DNA of 64,000 nucleotides from Taenia hydatigena (Eukaryota; Platyhelminthes; Cestoda; Cyclophyllidea; Taeniidae), in contig JADWOT020000004.1 of assembly GCA_036345935.2 (NCBI GenBank), positions 8,015,062 to 8,079,061 on the forward strand. The letters are read 5' to 3'. Numbering within the stretch: the first letter of the stretch is position 1; every line of letters starts with the position of its first letter. The position numbers were made by a program, and so were the translations under genes. Positions 8,929 to 19,258 of the stretch are shown here, piece by piece. The notes beneath the pieces are model-generated. The model ran no database searches. It was not told where the DNA came from and saw only the letters and a program-made list of their open reading frames with translations.

Positions 8929-10904
8929 CCAAGAGAGACGAGGTGTCTCCACCATCTGGCCTGAATATTCACGTTGGTTCGATGCTTTGCGTTACCGACT
9001 TGGTCTTTGTTTGCCTCTTGTCCACCTATTTCTTCCTGCTGTGCTAAATGCAAGCTGGCCATCTCGGTGCTTTCTTGTTCAAAAATTGATGGGTCTACTT
9101 CGATCTAAAATAAAGCATTAGTGTAAGGGAGGCAGAGGAGCAGAAATGGGGCTCAGTGTGGCATGGTAAGTCATTGGGCGGGAGCTAGAGAGGTGGCCAT
9201 ATATTGAGTTCAAACCAACTAGCCATCCAACGAACAACCAAAAGAGAGCTTACTTCGCCCAGTATCGAACTGTCAAGCTGGTCGTCTAAAAGGACAGGTT
9301 TGAAGGGAGCAATGAGACGGATGTGCCTTCGCACTCTGATACACTCAAGTATGCACACACACAAACTGCTTACCTGTATCCGTGCTACCCCATCTGACGC
9401 GACTCCCTAAAAGACCAAAAATGGGTAATGGGCAATGGCACACACACGCACGCGCACACAAAATTAGGACAGACAACCAAACAGAAGCTGACACACGGTG
9501 TTCTCTACAAGGAGAAAAAAGAGTGGGCAGTGAGACAAGCACCTAACAGTTTCATTAGCCTGCAAATTACGAAGTTGGAAGTAGAAGCAACGCGCTTACC
9601 TTCGCTCTCGAGACAGTAAGTGTAGGAATAGGAGATGGACCAAAGAGGCGATGGTGCGGGACAAGCTAAAGCGACAGTATAGAGTTGGAAATGGAAGGTG
9701 CTTGGCAACCTAATCTAAGCTATGCCAAAACAACTGTTGGTCATCAGTACAGTGTAATTTAGTCAGATCCAGTCTAGTCTGTGCTAGTCTGTTCTAGGTT
9801 ATGAATCTTGGCACTATTTGTTCATGTCATAATCAAAGGTGAGACCAGTGGTGAGGTAAAGGGGACTTACTGAGAGGGCGTTAGCAGACGATGAGGTAAG
9901 AGGAGAAGGCAGGGACGATCTGGTGTTGGATTCAAAGAAAATGAAGAGAAGAAAACCAAGAGGGAGCCAGAGGAACAATGCGTTCTCGTGGCGCTAAAGT
10001 GGAAAGCCAAAGGTAAGGAGATGAAATGCAGACGACTACGCACTTCTCTTCTTCAGGCGCCTTGAATGCATGGAGCATACACGGTAGGACATAATGCAAG
10101 ACGCAATACCTGAAAGCATATCCAGCCCGGTAGACGATAAAGGTGTCACTCACCAAAGACGCATTGAAGTGGGGTGCGGGAAAGAAGGAGGCGACGAGTG
10201 GGCTCCCATCCCTCCATCCTGAGAACGCCATCAGACCCTACTCTTGCGTGTGCCCTATGGTCCCTAATATCTGAGAGGAAGAAAGGAAAGTCCTCATTTC
10301 ACATCGCACGCAGTTGTGTTGGGCCGATTAGGCGGGCCAAGTCAGGGTGTTGCAGTTGACTTGAATGGAATCGTAGGAAGGCGTCTCTGAACATGAGGCT
10401 CTGTCAATCCGCGCCTTTCTTTCCTAATTTATCTAAACCTGTCACAATCTAACCTAGGTAGCTATTTAGGCCTGTTATCTTCCAGTGCAATCTAGTGTGA
10501 TCTAGTTAGACCTAGTCATGAGCAACGTGCTACACTGCTTCCACAGTGAGACATGGATATCGGGCACTTTGTTGCACTCCACTAGGTTTGCTGCTGCTGC
10601 TGCGGCTGCTGCTGCTGCTGCCACTGTTTATTCAGTGCTCGTCAACACATGTAAGAACCATTGTAAGCAAGTGCAAAACAGTTAACGCAGTGGGAAGCAT
10701 GCATTAAATTAAAAGAATCGGTCACATACCCCTAAAGGTTTCTATGCAGCTAAAAGATGGATGCCTCCGGTGCCAATTCGCAATATCGAGCTTGGACGAA
10801 TCCTTGCCTCGCATCACAAACGACACCAGAGGCGCATGCAGTTCATCCACACACGTTAAGTGATCTGCATGTTCATCTGAAAGAGACAAAGGAACGATTG
10901 CGGT
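8929..10904. other. No supported gene; CTAG-rich and (GCT)n patches
   Basis: Two patches, near 9,763-9,802 and 10,430-10,520, are strings of ctagtc/ctagg words and look like decayed simple repeats. A (GCT)n run lies at about 10,590-10,624. Several 60-100 codon frames exist on both strands without copies or splice support. Confidence 0.4.
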
Positions 10905-11231
10905 AGAGGCGCTTCAATGAAGCCCTCTTTATTTCCTCCCTTTCTCCAACCTTTTCATGAATTGTTGCATTTACCCACTCACCTAACCACTTGACTGAGT
11001 TAAATATTAAGGGTTCAGCTTAATGGAGGGAATATAAATTTCGTGTCAACAACATACTTGAAGAGACTAAGCACAGCTTTTCCCTACTACGCGTTTCACA
11101 TAGGATATGAGATGCTATAATAGCAGCGCGACGCACGCAAATGAAGTGGATCTCCACCTCTACTGCCCGGGTGATTTGGTGGTTGCATGTGGATGGCATT
11201 GCGGTGTGCAAGACGTATGAGGGAAAGAAGG

Positions 11232-11393
11232 CGGAGGAGGAGGAGGAGGAGGAGGAGGAGGAGGAGGAGGAGGAGGAGGAGGAGGAGGAGGAGGAGGAGG
11301 AGGAGGAGGAGAAGGAGGAAGAGGAAGCAGAGAGGAGGAGGAGGCAGGAGGACGGAGGAAGGAGGAGGAGGAGGAGGAGGAGGAGGAGGGAGT
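11232..11393 (+). repeat. (GGA)n microsatellite, ~160 bp
   Basis: This is nearly pure gga/gag triplets with few interruptions. The corresponding site in the other arm (31,988-32,012, reverse complement) has only about 25 bp, so the tract expanded or shrank after duplication. Poly-Glu or poly-Arg frames across it are not credible genes. Confidence 0.95.
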
Positions 11394-11511
11394 GTGTTGG
11401 GTTTATCAGTGCACACTAAGATGTAATCACATGGAAGTGAAGTAGTCGGTGTTTGTATGACGGGGTGTAGGTGTAGGTGATCGGTGTAAGGCAGGACGTT
11501 AGGGTTACCGC

Positions 11512-11697
11512 GTGCATGTGATGCAGGTGTTGACTGGATGCGCCAGCGGATTCTTTACGAGTAGTCATTTCTTCATATTGACTGCCTGGTCGAGCATGGT
11601 CTTAGGCATGTTCTATAACAGAAATATTAATATTTTGCAGGCAGCCAGTGTTGGAGTCGGAGTTGCCTCGAGTGCTGCGTGGCTGCTGCCGGTGTGA
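11512..11697 (+). CDS. Exon candidate of Cys-rich gene, copy 1
   Basis: The frame reads MQVLTGCASGFFTSSHFFIL, then NINILQAASVGVGVASSAAW. The same frame is kept in the copies at 31,683-31,868 (minus, one residue different) and, more diverged, at 18,110-18,394 (minus: GCASGFFTRSRFLILTA ... NILQAGSVGVGAAWS). Three-copy conservation is the only support. It lies 30-50 bp upstream of the next exon and could be joined to it after an acceptor at gcgatgcag. Confidence 0.4.
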   Translation: MHVMQVLTGCASGFFTSSHFFILTAWSSMVLGMFYNRNINILQAASVGVGVASSAAWLLPV

Positions 11698-11724
11698 TCG
11701 TGTTTGCGATGCAGTGGGAGATGA

Positions 11725-12042
11725 GTGAGTGGGGTGACGATTTGCACTGATGTAAGTGTCGAGTGTATGCATTCCTGCCCACGGACGATTGGTAGTGGGA
11801 TGGAGCCTGTCTGCATTGACTATTCGACTTTTGCTCATCCTTCTAGGGCCCCTGGGTGTGGATGCTCTACCACTGCAATGGAGCATGTGCACGAGATGTC
11901 ACGCAATAACACTTTGTCTTATTTCGACAGTGTCGCGTGGTGTAGTACTCGGCCTTCCATGTGTCGCGATGCCTTTGTTAATTGCGCTGATGTTGGTTTT
12001 TATAATGTGCTCATTGATTTGACGAGGTTGTGGGGATGGTAG
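11725..12042 (+). pseudogene. Cys-rich gene with hydrophobic tail, copy 1, C-terminal frameshift
   Basis: The frame CMHSCPRTIGSGMEPVCIDY ... APGCGCSTTAMEHVHEMSRN ... FDSVAWCSTRPSMCRDAF is rich in cysteine and matches the copies at 31,359-31,676 and 17,846-18,058 (minus). In those two copies the protein ends in a short hydrophobic tail; here a one-base change after MCRDAF moves that tail (LLIALMLVFIMCSLI) into another frame. A Cys-rich body plus a terminal hydrophobic stretch suggests a surface or GPI-anchored protein, but this is inference. Confidence 0.45.
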
Positions 12043-12264
12043 AGGATGAGGGTGAGCAGTCTCACTGACTGAGACTCGCTCTGTTGCCGCTACCACCTTC
12101 AACGCTGGTTATGGGTCGCTCTCTAAGGACACCACAGACTGACTCATCAGGCTGCCAACAACACCCATCTTTGCCGTCGGTGGCAATGGCAAAGAGGAAT
12201 GTTGATGTAGAAGCAGACCGATGGGAGGGAGGCCGCTAAGACTGCACACTAAGCGCCTCTGAAC

Positions 12265-12305
12265 TCATCGTCGACAGCTGTGGAGTCGCAATCATTCGGC
12301 GGATT
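12265..12305 (+). repeat. 41-bp direct repeat, left copy
   Basis: From tcatcgtcgacagctgtggag to cggcggatt, identical to 12,817-12,857. The partner arm (near 31,080-31,122) has this sequence once, so the 511 bp between the copies is an insertion with a 41-bp duplication, or an assembly artefact at the gap. Confidence 0.95.
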
Positions 12306-12640
12306 TTATTCTTGCCAGTTGTAATCACGGAGAGAAGGATTCTGGTTCCTCGCTAATGCGAAAGCCTAACTTGGCGTTAGAAAAAGGCGGATGGGTGAGC
12401 GCTTTTGGTAGACTGTGGCCTTCACTTCAAAAGTCGTTGGATGAGGAAGTGTGGCGATTAGGTGTTGTTCGGAGCGATGGAATCAGTCCTTCTACTCACG
12501 TGGTGCATTTTTTGTCACTGTATAGCACGATAGGCGGTAATTGGGGCTGTTTTGTTGGTTTGTGGGGTTGTTTGTGCCTTGAACGACGTTTGGAGTGTGC
12601 TTAATGGGGGTGGAGTGGGGTTGCGGTATACTGCTTGGGT

Positions 12641-12726
12641 NNNNNNNNNNNNNNNNNNNNNNNNNNNNNNNNNNNNNNNNNNNNNNNNNNNNNNNNNNNN
12701 NNNNNNNNNNNNNNNNNNNNNNNNNN
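12641..12726. other. Assembly gap, 86 N
   Basis: A run of undetermined bases; true length unknown. Frames spanning it are meaningless. Confidence 1.
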
Positions 12727-12816
12727 ATCCAATCTCCGAAATTCATTCCTTCCTTGAAATGGGGAAGGTCCGCCAACGCTGCCACCAGTGTAGAGGGTTC
12801 CTCCTCTCTTTTCTGG
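12727..12816 (-). mobile_element. Gypsy fragment: LTR end, primer site and gag start
   Basis: On the minus strand this reads LTR end (gaccagaaaagagagg ... ctctaca), then the tggtggcagcg primer site, then the gag start (LPHFKEGMNFGDW) up to the gap. It keeps the 36 bp deleted in the 3-kb element. Confidence 0.85.
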
Positions 12817-12857
12817 TCATCGTCGACAGCTGTGGAGTCGCAATCATTCGGCGGATT
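12817..12857 (+). repeat. 41-bp direct repeat, right copy
   Basis: Identical to 12,265-12,305. Confidence 0.95.
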
Positions 12858-13514
12858 GAGTGTACCGAATGTTACCTTCCTAAATGCGAACTAATCGTTC
12901 ATGCAGGATATAAGAGACACGGTTTTCTGATTGAAGGTGTTGGAAACGGTGTTGAGGTGTGAGTGCCATGCAAGAGCGAAACAGGTGCGAACCTGTGGCC
13001 TGGTAAGCATGCTAGATAAGTCAGATGTTATTATCTTCTTACAATGGCTGGTTTTGCTGATTCATTTTTACATCTAAGTTGTTCAGGCATTGTCGCTTTT
13101 ACCACTGTGAAATGAGTAGAGGCAAGTGTGAAGTAGGTGTGGAGTAATTGGAGGTGTAGTTATGATGCTTTGATATGTACGAATGATTCCCTGTGCGACT
13201 CATTGTCATGTTCGATAATCACTTGTCTAATGTTATAGGCTTAGAAACTATCACTATAGAAGGTACAGAATGTGTAACTAGTGGGTAATTGAGTCGGTGG
13301 GTGTGAAGCAGAAAGGGGGATGTTTGTGTAAGAAAGAAGATAAGATGCCTCCAACCGCTCTGCACATGGGCATGTATGCTAAGTAGGCGAGAAGGGACGG
13401 AAGGCTCCATGCTGCTTGAGTAATCTCATAACACCATCTCCTCTGCAATGCGTTCCAAATGGTAGTTGTGTTGTCATTCCATCACGCGGCTCCCTTAAGC
13501 AGACGTGGTAGCTA

Positions 13515-13868
13515 TTGCCACCACAGGGCAACTATGCGGAGTTGAATGAAACGCTGATGGAACATACAGACGGGATGGAGATTATTGTGGGAGATTGGTT
13601 TGTCGAACGCCTTTCAATAGCATCTGTTGGTGTGTCTGCAGTCGTTTGTATCTTATACCTTTGCCAAGTTATGTTGGACTGTTGGCCTGCATGTTCTGAT
13701 ATGAGCATGTGGTGGAAATATCAAATCAGAAATAACATGAAATGTTCTTTATGTCAGACTTGTCACGATGGAAGTAAAATGAAGGTATTCGCTATGAGGT
13801 CATTAATTGTTTTTCAGCGTCCAAAATTTGTTTTGGCAAGGATAACGATAGTTTCGCTTCAAAATTAG
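13515..13868 (+). CDS. Hypothetical membrane protein exon, 117 codons, copy 1
   Basis: After an acceptor-like gccaccacag the frame runs GNYAELNETLMEHTDGMEII, then a hydrophobic segment (SIASVGVSAVVCILYLC, about residues 35-51) and a Cys-containing tail (CSLCQTCHDG). First in-frame ATG is at 13,557. The inverted copy at 29,470-29,823 keeps the whole frame and the stop with five replacements. Only the 5' flank is present in the 16-kb copy. A single membrane pass is likely if it is expressed. Confidence 0.45.
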   Translation: MPPQGNYAELNETLMEHTDGMEIIVGDWFVERLSIASVGVSAVVCILYLCQVMLDCWPACSDMSMWWKYQIRNNMKCSLCQTCHDGSKMKVFAMRSLIVFQRPKFVLARITIVSLQN

Positions 13869-14206
13869 CCTCATTATTTGTGTGGTGGAGCTTCGCGCAA
13901 GTTACTTCTCAAATAAATACGTGACATTGTATTGTTGCATAATATGGCGACACGTGAATGTAATCTACGGGGCCTAGAGAAAACAAACTCGTTCGAGCTA
14001 TCTAAGAATGAGTTAATGTTTCCTCGTAATGCTGCATTGTGGAGAGGTTTTGCCACACAAGGCGACAACGGCGACGACCATGAGAACGTCGTAGAACCAC
14101 GCTGATGGGTCTCGACGGCAAAGGAAAAGTAGTTGACAAAAAGCAAATGGGGCTCAAGAATAGGGATGCTACAACACAGCAATAAGTTGTTCTTGGTTGT
14201 GGAACA

Positions 14207-14422
14207 CTAACTGGAAAGCGGTTGGGCTTTTTCAATGTGTGCAACAAATGTGATGTAGTGTTCCAAGACTTCATTAAAAGCAAAAGAGGGCATAATGCTT
14301 AAATAGAATGTAGATATATTCAGCAAGCAGAGTGTAGAGACCGGTGGCGTGGTCCAAAGGCCAGCTCGCCCGTTTGGAGCAACATGGTCACCCAAGTCAC
14401 CGTAGCCGAAACCGGCAATCAA
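14207..14422 (-). CDS. Exon candidate with GYGDLG motif, copy 1
   Basis: Open minus-strand frame IAGFGYGDLGDHVAPNGRAG ... TTPPVSTLC ... FYLSIM. GYGDLG followed by TP and FY at these spacings recalls the N-terminal part of arylsulfatases, but the metal-binding aspartates before the motif and the CxPxR active site are not present here. The inverted copy at 28,916-29,131 keeps the frame with eight replacements. It is either one exon, a relic, or chance. Confidence 0.25.
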   Translation of the reverse strand: MIAGFGYGDLGDHVAPNGRAGLWTTPPVSTLCLLNISTFYLSIMPSFAFNEVLEHYITFVAHIEKAQPLSS

Positions 14423-14995
14423 ACAAACAGCGCATTAACTTTGAGGTATTGCAAAGAAATCAGAATGTAGTAAATAAAAAGCGTAAGAATTAGAAATGTG
14501 GAAACAATAGAAGAAATTAGGCATGCGTGTGCAAAGAGTGAAAATCCTCTTGTCATGAAATACTACACAAAAGGATTGGGTGGCCATCATCAGGTTAATA
14601 AGATGAATTGAAGATAAATGTGAATGACACATAACATTATAGGGAGAAAGGGAAACAATGAAGTATATTTGCTTCGCTCGTGGGGGTTTAATATGTTTGA
14701 ATGGAGGGAGGAAAGAGGGAGAAGGAATAAGATGGGGAGCGAATTAAGCCATATAATTATACATTGCTGCGACACCATCGTTTTTCCACTTTTCTGACTA
14801 CACTGTAGTTGCTAACCTTGTTTGATGTTAAAATGCGCTAATTTCTGGAAGTCGCGAGGTTGCTACGACACATTCAACATTGCCGTACCGCATGGAGATG
14901 GGATGGTGCAGACTAGTTCAGCTAATTTGAAACAAGTGGTCAATAATGAAAAAGGACAACTACTAGACAAGAAATCATCGAGTTGTTGCTAGGAG

Positions 14996-15357
14996 ATGAC
15001 GCGACTCAGCTGTAATAAAACACCCTCACTCACTCACTGCCATCGCTTGTTTTCGTACACTTCGCTCCCACCAACATGCCCACAAAGGCCTGTCAAGTCA
15101 AGGCATTTGTCTTTAGCCTTGGCACAGCCGAGCCAATCGCCACAGCGATGGCAGAGATGAGATGTCAGATGAATGCGAAGAGAAAAAGCAGATGGGTTAG
15201 AGTCAGTCACGATCTCACGCTTTGCGAATACAGAGCTCATGCTGATCATGTGAGGAATGATTTGCGTATACCATGCAAGATCTCCCATAGGTGTATCGAT
15301 GGGCTTTTGCTATCGTCCAAACTTAATACTCACTTCCGAACGTGGTCGAATAAATAG
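14996..15357 (+). pseudogene. E1 frame, copy at 15 kb, one-base frameshift
   Basis: Starts MTRLSCNKTPSLTHCHRLFS like the intact copy at 27,978-28,340 (minus), but near 15,095 one base is missing (cctgtcaagtcaagg against cctggcacgtcggagg). The remainder (AFVFSLGTAEPIATAMAEM ... RWVRVSHDLTLCEYRAHADH) is in the shifted frame and ends at TAG 15,355. No domain is recognised. Confidence 0.5.
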
Positions 15358-15405
15358 ACGCAGTTAATTCTTCTACAGCTGAGCAAATCATGCAATTGAA
15401 CTACA

Positions 15406-15627
15406 ATGACTCTGCTTGAAAAAGCCATTGCTCAATTCATCAAATTGAAAAGACTTGAGTTCACTTATGGGGAGTATGTTACTCCCCACAGGGCGAATAA
15501 TAATGTCCCTCATGAAGGGGTCCACAGTGCTGACAATGAGAGGCCTCACGTATTGGCACGATTGTGGCGACTGAGTGCAACCCCTTATGGCAGATATGGA
15601 GGCTCATCAAAAGGACAGCCTTACTAA
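15406..15627 (+). CDS. E2 small protein, 73 residues, copy 1 of 5
   Basis: ATG-initiated frame MTLLEKAIAQFIKLKRLEFT ... TPHRANNNVPHEG ... ERPHVLARLWRLSATPYGRY. Basic, no signal peptide or membrane segment. It lies 48 bp after the E1 stop in the same frame, with a TAG and a TGA between them in the copies I checked. Other copies: 27,705-27,929 (minus, two nonsense codons), 48,355-48,579, 54,714-54,938 and 58,748-58,972. Here it runs into the (GAGT)n tract. Function unknown. Confidence 0.45.
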   Translation: MTLLEKAIAQFIKLKRLEFTYGEYVTPHRANNNVPHEGVHSADNERPHVLARLWRLSATPYGRYGGSSKGQPY

Positions 15628-15628
15628 T

Positions 15629-15804
15629 AATGAGTGAGTGAGTGAGTGAGTGAGTGAGTGAGTGAGTGAGTGAGTGAGTGAGAGTGAGTGAGTGAGTGAG
15701 TGAGTGAGAGTGAGTGAGTGAGTGAGTGAGTGAGTGAGTGAGTGGAGTGAGTGAGTGAGTGAGCGAGTGAGAGTGAGTGAGTGAGTGAGTGAGTGAGTGA
15801 GTGG
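15629..15804 (+). repeat. (GAGT)n microsatellite, ~175 bp
   Basis: Near-perfect gagt tetranucleotide with four interruptions. The minus strand can be read as an endless THSL repeat in all frames, which is not a gene. A shorter, g-enriched version sits at 23,159-23,222. Confidence 0.95.
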
Positions 15805-15990
15805 CTTGTGCACTCGGCTGAGTGGTGTGTTGTTTTGCTTCTCTTCCCACTCAAATGGGTCGTTTTACCAATGATTATGGGCCAATGATTGTTGGGAAAT
15901 GGATGTCTTGCCATTCGCGACTCAGGACAGTGTTAAGAGTGGAGTATGTTAGTTTGTGGCGTGTCCCACCGAAATCTCTATTCCATCTAG
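15805..15990 (+). repeat. Dispersed repeat following the GAGT tract
   Basis: gtggcttgtgcactcggctg to gtttgtggcgtgtcc is shared with 23,222-23,385 (plus) and, partly, 63,840-63,978 (minus). Confidence 0.85.
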
Positions 15991-17845
15991 TTAACTCTGT
16001 CAGCATATCATTCAACTCCAATAGTGGTACTAGCTACCACGTTTGCTCAAGGGAACCGCGTGCTGGAATGACAACACAACACCATTTAAGGCTGTCCTGC
16101 AGAGGAGATGATGTTTCGACACTAATCAGGCAGTATGCAGCCTTCCCTCATTCCCGCCTACTTGGCATACATGTCCCTACACAAAGTGGTTGGGGTCGTC
16201 TTGTCCTCTTCTTTTCACAAACACCCCCTTCCGCCTCACATCCACCTACGCAACAACTCACTTTTTACACATTCAGCGCCTTCTAAAGCCACTCTCAGAG
16301 CTGTGACAGCATGCCGCTCCTCCTAAACACTCATAATACCCCCAACAGTTGACAATTTACTTCAAAATGCACCCATTACCCGTGCTAACAACAATTAACT
16401 GCAACCCAACAAAGTAAAACAGTTATACACCTCCTTCTGAAGCAAAATAAGCCGCACATATTACATATTCATGCAGATGGGCTACGGCTAGCAGAGCTTC
16501 AATCTACAATAAAACATCTCTATCACCAATCCATACGTGCGCACCTCAGTTTTCTCAGCTTTCCCCTCCCCTCTGAAGGCGGAAGGAGACACCATATTCG
16601 GACACAACACATGCACGTGCATTCAACATACCACTCCGAAAAGGTACAACGACGACGCAGTTAAGCGACCTCATCACCAAAATCCGTCATTCAACAATCC
16701 ACCAACGCATAATACAACCCACTTCGCCTCGTCCAGCGCCATCCGCCGTGCTCTTCTCGGTAAGGCTACTGCGTTGTCAGTCGCATCATCTCCCATGCTG
16801 CAAGCTCATTCCGTATGCGATAGGGGAGAAATGCGCTAACCATCACGCGTGTCCATCACCAGTAGAGGAAGCATTGACCTGGAAGCGATTAGTCAAACTC
16901 CTGTCCACGTTGCAGCATCACAACAACTATAGTGACAGTTTCTAGGCTTTGATATGGCTATCGGTCTAAAATCGACTGCCATGTCGTAAACATGCAAAGC
17001 CAAGCGCAGCTACTTGTCGCCGGCAGCGGAGATACACTCACTACCATCAAATGGCAGATCGCCGTTAAACAACATCCACACACACACACGATAATCCCAA
17101 AATCGCACAATTTTGTGTCACACAAGCTGCATAGGGCGGGATCTGCAAAAAGGAGCGCCGCATGAAGTAGTTGGACAATTTTCGTTTCTCCTATAAGTTA
17201 ATCACACTCGGGCAATGGGTGGTCGTCCCACTCACTGCAACGCCCACATGTAGGCGTCATTAAAAATGCCTCCTCGGATACGCGCCGATTACCCGCGTCC
17301 TAGGCCTCAAACATTCGACGAGCGATTAACGAATGCGACAGTGGGTCGTATGGAGAATCAGTCGTACACAGCAAAGCGTCATAATTACACGTTCAACTAC
17401 TTCACACTTACATCATACCAACATCGTCTCGTGTCATAGTGGCAAAAGCCACAATACCTAGACATCTTAGATTTAAAAAACGAATGAGCAAATCCAATTA
17501 TTGTAAGAAGGTAATAACGTCTGATTCAAATTATCTAGCATGCTTACAAAGTTACAGGTTTGCTCTGGTTTCGTTTCTACGTGGCACCCACACCGTACTC
17601 ATCGTTACCAAGACCTCCATGCACAGTCTCAGTGGTCTCCCATGGGACTGCTTCTATATCCACTTTACCCCTTGCCATTGCCACCGACGGCGAGGATAGG
17701 TCTTGTTGGCAGCCTGATGGGACTGTGATGTCGTTCAAAAACAACTCTTAACCAGCGTTGAAGACGGTAGCGACAGCAGAGCGAGTGCCAGTAAGTAAAA
17801 TTGCACGCCATCATCATCAGCAAAGACCCCAACAATCTCGTCAAG

Positions 17846-18058
17846 TCAATGAGCACACCATAAAAAAGCCAGCAGCACTGCAATAAAAAAGAAGGCATTA
17901 CAACACATGAACGGTCGAGTATTACACCACTCGACACTGTCGAAACAAGTCAATGTGCTATTGGGTGGCATCTCGTCCACACGCTCCACCGCAATGGTAG
18001 AGCGTCTGCACTCAAGGGCCATTGAAGGATGAACAAAAGTAGTAGCCAATGCAGACAA
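17846..18058 (-). CDS. Cys-rich gene with hydrophobic tail, copy 2 (diverged)
   Basis: Reads TTFVHPSMALECRRST ... FDSVEWCNTRPFMCCNAF and then a hydrophobic end FFFIAVLLAFLW. The frame is open despite strong divergence from the 31-kb copy, and both the Cys pattern (WC...MC) and the terminal hydrophobic stretch are kept. Confidence 0.4.
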   Translation of the reverse strand: MSALATTFVHPSMALECRRSTIAVERVDEMPPNSTLTCFDSVEWCNTRPFMCCNAFFFIAVLLAFLWCAH

Positions 18059-18109
18059 GCTTCATTCCGCCCCTTATGATCCGTGAGCAGGAACACATAC
18101 GGTCGCAAT

Positions 18110-18394
18110 TTACTTCAACGCAAACCGCCCCCCTCCCCCTTCCCCTCCTCCAAGCACCGATCGCCCATTGCATCGCGCAACACTCCAGGCAGCTCCGACT
18201 CCAACACTGCCTGCCTGCAAAATATTCATACCTCCGTTATCGAACAGTCCTGAGCAGGCAGTCAATATTAAAAAACGACTACGCGTAAAGAATCCACTGG
18301 CGCATCCAGTCACCACCTGCATCACATGCACACAGCATCCCTCACTTCCTGCCTTACACCGATCGCCTACACCTACACCTCGGCAAACAAGCAC
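18110..18394 (-). CDS. Upstream exon candidate of Cys-rich gene, copy 2
   Basis: Contains HVMQVVTGCASGFFTRSRFL and MNILQAGSVGVGAAWS, matching the 11,512 and 31,683 frames. It continues into a Gly-rich tail that is probably not coding. Confidence 0.3.
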   Translation of the reverse strand: MLVCRGVGVGDRCKAGSEGCCVHVMQVVTGCASGFFTRSRFLILTACSGLFDNGGMNILQAGSVGVGAAWSVARCNGRSVLGGGEGGGGRFALK

Positions 18395-18814
18395 CGACTA
18401 CCTCACTTCCATGCAATTACATCACAGTGCACATTGATAAACCCAACACAGCCCCTCATCCCCCCCACTCCCCCCCCTAACCTCCTCATACGTCTTGCAT
18501 ACCACAATTCCACCCGCATGCAGCCATCAAAGCATCTGGGCAGTGGAGGTGGCCATCCACTTTTCCTTTGAAACAGACAGACACCAACAACTATTCGTCA
18601 TGACAGACTTCCCACGTCCACTCGATACCGTGCAAGGTGCGATGTCCACTCTACTTTTGAAGGCGAATTGACCCTAACGAATTGTACGAATGGAGGTAAT
18701 TAAGATGAATAAGTGAACAGTTACCACGAATCCACAGCTCAGGCATTAGTGTACGAGTAAATGGTAACGCAGGTTCGAGGCGGGTGGGCTGCGTCCTCAC
18801 TAAATGCATGTTTA

Positions 18815-18919
18815 GGCGAATGTCAGGGATGCCTGCATGGAAATGCGCACAGGTGCAGCCCCACACAATGGTCCAGCACCTCCACCACCACCAGCAGCTA
18901 GAGCAGCCTTCGCAAGGTA
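18815..18919 (+). CDS. Short internal exon candidate
   Basis: Flanked by an acceptor-like gcatgtttag and a perfect GTAAGA donor. One frame reads NVRDACMEMRTGAAPHNGPA then a Pro/Ala run. No copy elsewhere in the window; linkage to other exons unknown. Confidence 0.3.
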
Positions 18920-18985
18920 AGAAAGAACCGACACCTCCACCCTACCAATTTCTGCATTTTTCGCCACAATCAGCTGTCTTCCCTT

Positions 18986-19258
18986 TTGCAACCTTACGAG
19001 AGATCTAGGAATCTCCTCCCTCCACTCCTACTCTCCATCACAATCCTCTTCCATCGCCTTGTCCAGTTTATGGAATCCAACATCAGCTCGACACCTTTCG
19101 TCAACCTTCCCTCTCGATCAAATGTCATTGATTTAACCTCTGGACACTTGCAGGCCCTCTCTTGTATGACCTCGTCTCTCCTACCGCAGCCATTGTCTGT
19201 TGTCATAGTGGTGAAACGTGCAGTGCCATTTGTGCCCTCAAAAGGCATTATAGAGTGA
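18986..19258 (+). CDS. Open frame, possible exon
   Basis: Frame including NLPSRSNVIDLTSGHLQALS and PLSVVIVVKRAVPFVPSKG. The antisense strand is also open here (18,994-19,371), so the coding strand is undecided. Confidence 0.25.
   Translation: MQPYERSRNLLPPLLLSITILFHRLVQFMESNISSTPFVNLPSRSNVIDLTSGHLQALSCMTSSLLPQPLSVVIVVKRAVPFVPSKGIIE

Larger units (their letters stand above)
12306..12816. other. Composite insertion containing the assembly gap
   Basis: The left part (12,306-12,640) is the inverted copy of 1,005-1,325, the middle is the N run, and the right part is a gypsy gag/LTR fragment. The partner arm lacks all of this. Confidence 0.85.
10905..15620 (+). repeat. Arm 1 of large inverted duplication (pair 27,690-32,326)
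   Basis: Reading from gaggcgcttcaatgaagccctc, this block matches the reverse complement of 27,690-32,326 nearly throughout. Differences are a long GGA tract here (short in the partner), a ~550 bp insertion with a gap at 12,306-12,857, and point changes. The two arms are separated by about 12 kb, and the 16.0-18.6 kb block is a third, more diverged version of the first half. Confidence 0.9.
16005..18620 (+). repeat. Diverged third copy of the 29.8-32.1 kb unit
   Basis: Runs colinear with 29,790-32,100 but with many substitutions and several indels, for example gctaccacg(t)ttgctcaaggg against gctaccacgtctgcttaaggg. It is clearly older than the 11-kb/31-kb pair. About 16,960-17,400 has extra sequence not found in the other copies and no visible gene. 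Confidence 0.8.

Noticed and set aside
8768..9121. 117-codon ATG frame overlapping the 8,623 exon
   Set aside because: Between copies nearly every change alters an amino acid in this frame, whereas the 8,623 frame keeps a 20-residue core unchanged.
11096..11426. Poly-Glu, poly-Arg and poly-Leu proteins
   Set aside because: They are the three readings of the GGA microsatellite, and the tract collapses in the partner arm.
12492..12962. Frames spanning the N run
   Set aside because: Undetermined bases; the flanks belong to different repeats.
15479..15914. Long frames of THSLTHSL on the minus strand
   Set aside because: Pure translation of the GAGT tetranucleotide; open in all three frames.
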